From NCBI RefSeq assembly GCF_002149965.1, contig NZ_MSQB01000003.1, forward strand, positions 124,001 through 188,000: a stretch of DNA of 64,000 nt, read 5' to 3'. The DNA is from Novosphingobium panipatense. GTDB lineage: Bacteria; Pseudomonadota; Alphaproteobacteria; Sphingomonadales; Sphingomonadaceae. Position numbers and translations under genes: made by a program. This document shows, piece by piece, positions 60,942-64,000 of the stretch. Position 1 is the stretch's first letter; the number at the start of each line of letters is the position of its first letter. The notes beneath the pieces are model-generated. The model worked only from the letters and a program-made list of their open reading frames with translations, made no database searches and had not been told where the DNA came from.

Positions 60942-61808
60942 TCAGGGTCGCTCGGCCACTTCCGCAGCCGCACGCTCGCGGGTGTCGCGGATCGCAAGTT
61001 CCATGAGCCGCGCGTTGATCTCCAGCAGGCTTTCCTCGCGCCGACCCGGCAGAGTGCCGAGGATCCGGCGCAGCCGCCGGTCGGTAGCCAGCGTGATCGA
61101 GCGTTCGATCCCGGTCATCAGCGTCGTCGCCATCAGCACGGCCGTGTCGCCCAGCACGCCGCGCTGGTCCATCTGCGCCACGAACAGGCCGATCAGCGGC
61201 CGGGTCGAATTGACGCGCTGGTGCATGATCCGCACGTCGAACTGGTCGGCAAGGGAGTTGCGCAAGTGCAGCAGGCCGGTGTGCCGCGCCCAGAAGGCGT
61301 GATAGGCCCGCACGAAGTCCATGGCCCGTGCATTGAGCTGCTCGTCCGGCCAATATTCCCGCGCCAGAGAGAAATACTCCTCCTTAGCCGACCCCATCAC
61401 CGGTTCCAGCACGGCCAGCAGCAGCTCGGTGAAGTCGGTGAAATAGTTGTAGATCGAGGTCATGCCGAGCCCGACCGCACGCGCAACGGCGCCAAGCGTC
61501 ACCGGCTCGTCGGTCTTTTCGACAAGATCGATCGTCGCGGCAAGGATGCGCTCACGCGTGACGCGGCCCTTGCGGCCCAGCTTCTGCCCGTGAAGATTGT
61601 GGCTGATCGCTGCCGAAGCGTCGGTGACCGCGGCGGCAAGGTGCGGCGGAACAGCGGGAATGGCCTGATCCCCGCCGTTCTGTTCGGAGCCGCTATCTTC
61701 GGAGCTGTCGTTTGCCAGAAAAGCCTCGACCCGCCCGTCAGGCCGCAGCCTGGCCGACCGGCCAGGCGAGGATCTTGACGTCCGTGAATTCCTCGATGCC
61801 TTCGACAC
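60942..61808 (-). CDS. TetR-family regulator with long N-terminal extension
   Basis: The 288-codon frame has a TetR helix-turn-helix after about residue 80: RVTRERILAATIDLVEK, PVTLGAVARAVGLGMTSIYNY and FTDFTELLLAVLEP. The C-terminal ligand-binding part follows. The only recognised upstream start is the GTG at 61808, 71 nt inside the ALDH gene; the first 80 residues are low-complexity and unlike other TetR proteins, so a rarer internal start is possible. The gene lies on the same strand and directly downstream of SDR-ALDH, so it probably regulates that operon rather than the convergent efflux operon. Confidence 0.8.
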   Translation of the reverse strand: MSKASRNSRTSRSSPGRSARLRPDGRVEAFLANDSSEDSGSEQNGGDQAIPAVPPHLAAAVTDASAAISHNLHGQKLGRKGRVTRERILAATIDLVEKTDEPVTLGAVARAVGLGMTSIYNYFTDFTELLLAVLEPVMGSAKEEYFSLAREYWPDEQLNARAMDFVRAYHAFWARHTGLLHLRNSLADQFDVRIMHQRVNSTRPLIGLFVAQMDQRGVLGDTAVLMATTLMTGIERSITLATDRRLRRILGTLPGRREESLLEINARLMELAIRDTRERAAAEVAERP

Positions 61809-63270
61809 CCCATTCGCGTCCCATGCCGCTCGCCTTGTATCCGCCGAAGGGAATGTCCCCGGCTATGCACATGCCGTTGTTGACGCTCATGGAGCCGGTG
61901 CGCACGCGCTTGGCGATAGTGATGGCCCGGTTCAGATCGCCCGAGCTGACCCCGCCCGATAGGCCATAGGAACTCTGGTTGGCAATGCGCACGGCATCGT
62001 CGTCGTCCTCATAGGGGATGACCACAAGGACGGGACCGAAGATTTCTTCCTGGGCGATGCGCATGTCATTGGTAACGTCCACGAAGCAGGTCGGCTCCAC
62101 GAAATATCCGCCGCCCTTGTCGGGGCGGATCTGGCCGCCCGCCAGCAGCGTGGCGCCTTCTTCCTGGCCGAGGTCGATATAGCTCTTCACCCGCTCCATC
62201 TGGCGCCTGGAGATCACCGGCCCCATGATGTGCGCGGGATTGGCGATATCGCCCCAGTTGTCGCCGAAATTGCCGTAAGCGCCCTTGAGAATGGCCTTGG
62301 CCTCCTCATAACGGCTGCGCGGCACCAGCAGGCGCGACTGCACCGCGCAGCCCTGCCCGGCGTGGAAGACCAGCATCGCCATGCCCACTTCCATCGCGAA
62401 GTTGGGTGCGTCGTCCAGCACGATCTTGGCCGACTTGCCGCCCAGTTCGAGGAAGACGCGCTTCAGCGTGGGGGCGCCCTGCTCCATGATGTGCTTGCCG
62501 ACGCCGGTGGATCCGGTGAACGAGATCAGGTCCACGCGCGGATCGGTTACGAGCATCTCGCCCGCCAGCGCCGGATCGGCACCGAACACCACATTGATGA
62601 CGCCGTCGGGAAAACCGGCTTCCTTCGCCAGTTCACCGAAGATCGCGCCCATGCCCGGGGTGTCGGGCGCGGGCTTGAGGATCACGGTGCAACCGGCAAG
62701 CAGCGCGGCGACCATCTTGCCGATGTTGACATAGAGCGGCACGTTCCACGGCGTGATGGCACCGACCACGCCGATAGCCTCACGAACGCCCACGCGCTTG
62801 TGGATCATGCCGAAGGCCGGCTTCTCGCCGTAGTCCTTCTCCCATTCCAGCTGGTCGAAGACGCGCATGTAATCGTCCCAGCCGTCGAGCGCCATGTCGA
62901 CATGGGCGCGGTTGACCGCACCTTGCGCCGCCCCGGCTTCGTGCATGGCAAGCGCGCCAAGGCGCGGGCGCGCCGCTTCGAACAGTTCGCGGTACTTCTT
63001 CACCAATGCCACGCGCTTTTCGGTGTTGGTGGACCAGTCGGTCTCGTCGAAAGCGCGGCGGGCAGCGGCGATGGCCGCATCCACGTCGTCGGCCGTGGCA
63101 TCGGCTGCCTTGCCGATCGCCTCGCCGGTCCACGGGCTGATCACGTCGAACGTGGCCCCATTGCTGGCGCCGCGCAGTTTTCCGTCGATGTAGAGCTTGG
63201 CTTCGGGAAGGTTGGTCATCGTCTGATCCTTGGCGGGAATGGCGTCTTGCAGGGTTTGGACGTCGCTCAT
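61738..63270 (-). CDS. NAD(P)-dependent aldehyde dehydrogenase
   Basis: The 510-residue enzyme oxidises an aldehyde to the acid. Catalytic residues are in place: Asn176 in TPWNVPLY, Glu275 in FLELGGKSA and the nucleophile Cys308 in HAGQGCAVQSR; FTGSTGVGKHI is the cofactor-binding turn. ATG 63270 overlaps the SDR stop (ATGA), which favours it over a second ATG at 63219. Paired with an SDR alcohol dehydrogenase, it suggests a two-step alcohol-to-acid oxidation, as in terpene alcohol or aromatic alcohol catabolism in sphingomonads. The actual substrate is unknown. Confidence 0.94.
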   Translation of the reverse strand: MSDVQTLQDAIPAKDQTMTNLPEAKLYIDGKLRGASNGATFDVISPWTGEAIGKAADATADDVDAAIAAARRAFDETDWSTNTEKRVALVKKYRELFEAARPRLGALAMHEAGAAQGAVNRAHVDMALDGWDDYMRVFDQLEWEKDYGEKPAFGMIHKRVGVREAIGVVGAITPWNVPLYVNIGKMVAALLAGCTVILKPAPDTPGMGAIFGELAKEAGFPDGVINVVFGADPALAGEMLVTDPRVDLISFTGSTGVGKHIMEQGAPTLKRVFLELGGKSAKIVLDDAPNFAMEVGMAMLVFHAGQGCAVQSRLLVPRSRYEEAKAILKGAYGNFGDNWGDIANPAHIMGPVISRRQMERVKSYIDLGQEEGATLLAGGQIRPDKGGGYFVEPTCFVDVTNDMRIAQEEIFGPVLVVIPYEDDDDAVRIANQSSYGLSGGVSSGDLNRAITIAKRVRTGSMSVNNGMCIAGDIPFGGYKASGMGREWGVEGIEEFTDVKILAWPVGQAAA

Positions 63271-64000
63271 GCGTGCCGTGCTCCCACCGAAACATGGAGA
63301 ACGCGCACGTCGGGCGGCAGATCGATGACCGAGCGGAACACGCCGGTCACATTCTCGGTCAGGGAGATCGGCCGCGAGCGCAAGTCGATCCCCTTCGCGG
63401 CACACCCCTGGTGGAAACGCATGGCGGCATCGGGATTCCAGCCCGGCGCGGTCTTGCCCGCCTCGTACATCGGCCCGGCGCGGACGGTGGTGACACGAAT
63501 TCCCGCAGGCTCCAATTCCTCGACCAGCGCTTCGGTAAAGCGCTCAAGGCCTGCCTTGGTGCATTGATAGAGCGAGAGCATCACGAATGGCACGGCAATG
63601 GACTCGCTGCCCACGTTGATGATCTGGCCGCCCTTTTCCATCATAGGGATCGCCGCGCGGCAGCAATAGATCGGACCGTTGAGATTGGTGGCGATGATGC
63701 CGTCGATCTGCGCGTCGGTCGCTTCGGCCACCGTGAACGGTTCGTAGATCGCGGCATTGTTGATCAGAACGTCGATCTTCGGGTGCTTCTCGGCAATCGC
63801 CTGGAAAGCCTTTCGCACGGAATCGGCAGAGGCCACGTCGCATTCCACCGCCATGGCCGCGCCGCCGATCTCGTCGGCCAGTTCCTGCACCTTGGACAGC
63901 GTGCGCCCCAGCAGGATCACGGTTTCCCCTTCACCGGCAAAACGCCGCGCGAGCGCACGGCCAAGGCCCGCACCGGCACCAGTGATCACGATCGTCTTAC
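63267..64000 (-). CDS. Short-chain dehydrogenase/reductase (5' end cut by window)
   Basis: The minus-strand frame runs past the window edge. The nucleotide-binding turn GAGAGLGRALARRF is preceded by KTIVIT, so the true start is just outside. NNAAIYEP, GSES and the catalytic YQCTK (Tyr-x3-Lys) follow in the usual SDR order. About 244 residues are present. The GTG in VITG (63989) is inside the Rossmann strand and is not the start. It is translationally coupled to the ALDH gene and probably performs the preceding alcohol oxidation; substrate unknown. Confidence 0.9.
   Translation of the reverse strand, partial: KTIVITGAGAGLGRALARRFAGEGETVILLGRTLSKVQELADEIGGAAMAVECDVASADSVRKAFQAIAEKHPKIDVLINNAAIYEPFTVAEATDAQIDGIIATNLNGPIYCCRAAIPMMEKGGQIINVGSESIAVPFVMLSLYQCTKAGLERFTEALVEELEPAGIRVTTVRAGPMYEAGKTAPGWNPDAAMRFHQGCAAKGIDLRSRPISLTENVTGVFRSVIDLPPDVRVLHVSVGARHA

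Overview
The window is a contiguous 64-kb stretch of a GC-rich chromosome. Gene content and order point to an alphaproteobacterium of the Sphingomonadales, with Novosphingobium or a close relative plausible. The signs are: the pckA / chvI-chvG / short hprK / rapZ / mannose-type EIIA / HPr locus typical of alphaproteobacteria; a short HisG; a stand-alone CobS; a K+-independent proton pyrophosphatase; TonB-dependent receptor style; and frequent GTG/TTG starts with 4-nt stop/start overlaps. The genus is inferred from gene families, not from a search.

Layout. 1-10.1 kb: end of a DUF885 protein, a YidB/DUF937 protein, pckA, then the divergent carbon/envelope-signalling operon chvI-chvG-hprK-rapZ-EIIA-HPr-RNA methyltransferase and a META-domain lipoprotein. 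10.1-15 kb: rmuC, def and recR on the minus strand; fmt-truA on the plus strand. 15-21.8 kb: cobS, a small outer-membrane protein, then an HxlR-type regulator divergent from a tightly packed set of three glutathione transferases, two VOC proteins, a DUF1428 protein and an SRPBCC protein (probably a detoxification or catabolic operon). 21.8-29 kb: repeat-rich gaps, a small membrane protein, a frameshifted lipoprotein, a J-domain protein divergent from BolA, hisG-hisD-nusB-thiL and an AT-richer orphan gene. 29-43.7 kb: hppA, a FemAB-like acyltransferase plus cupin-8/JmjC-like pair, an M1 aminopeptidase, uvrC, a TonB-dependent receptor with a collagen-like insert, infA, maf, an RNase E/G-like gene and yacG. 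43.8-54.8 kb: tRNA-Phe(GAA) followed by a complete cellulose synthase operon (a small BcsP/BcsR-like gene, bcsQ, a single-polypeptide bcsA-bcsB fusion, bcsC, bcsD, bcsZ). 55-64 kb: an RND efflux operon (adaptor, HAE1 pump, outer-membrane factor), convergent with an SDR-ALDH-TetR operon that runs off the window.

How the parts work together. The cellulose operon holds a c-di-GMP-controlled synthase (GT2 plus PilZ) joined to its periplasmic partner BcsB, an export porin with TPR repeats (BcsC), the crystallinity factor BcsD, a GH8 endoglucanase (BcsZ) and accessory BcsQ and BcsP-like proteins. Its first five genes overlap by 1-4 nt, so coupled translation is likely.

The most unusual non-coding signal is a family of three long hairpin elements (38.4, 41.4 and 54.8 kb). 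Their 33-48 bp arms differ in sequence between copies but pair almost perfectly within each copy. Two copies flank the TonB-dependent receptor as direct repeats and the third sits just behind bcsZ. Several other families of intergenic inverted repeats occur, including a pair at 21.8 and 27.7 kb that shows the same arm covariation. No CRISPR array, insertion sequence, integrase or prophage was recognised.
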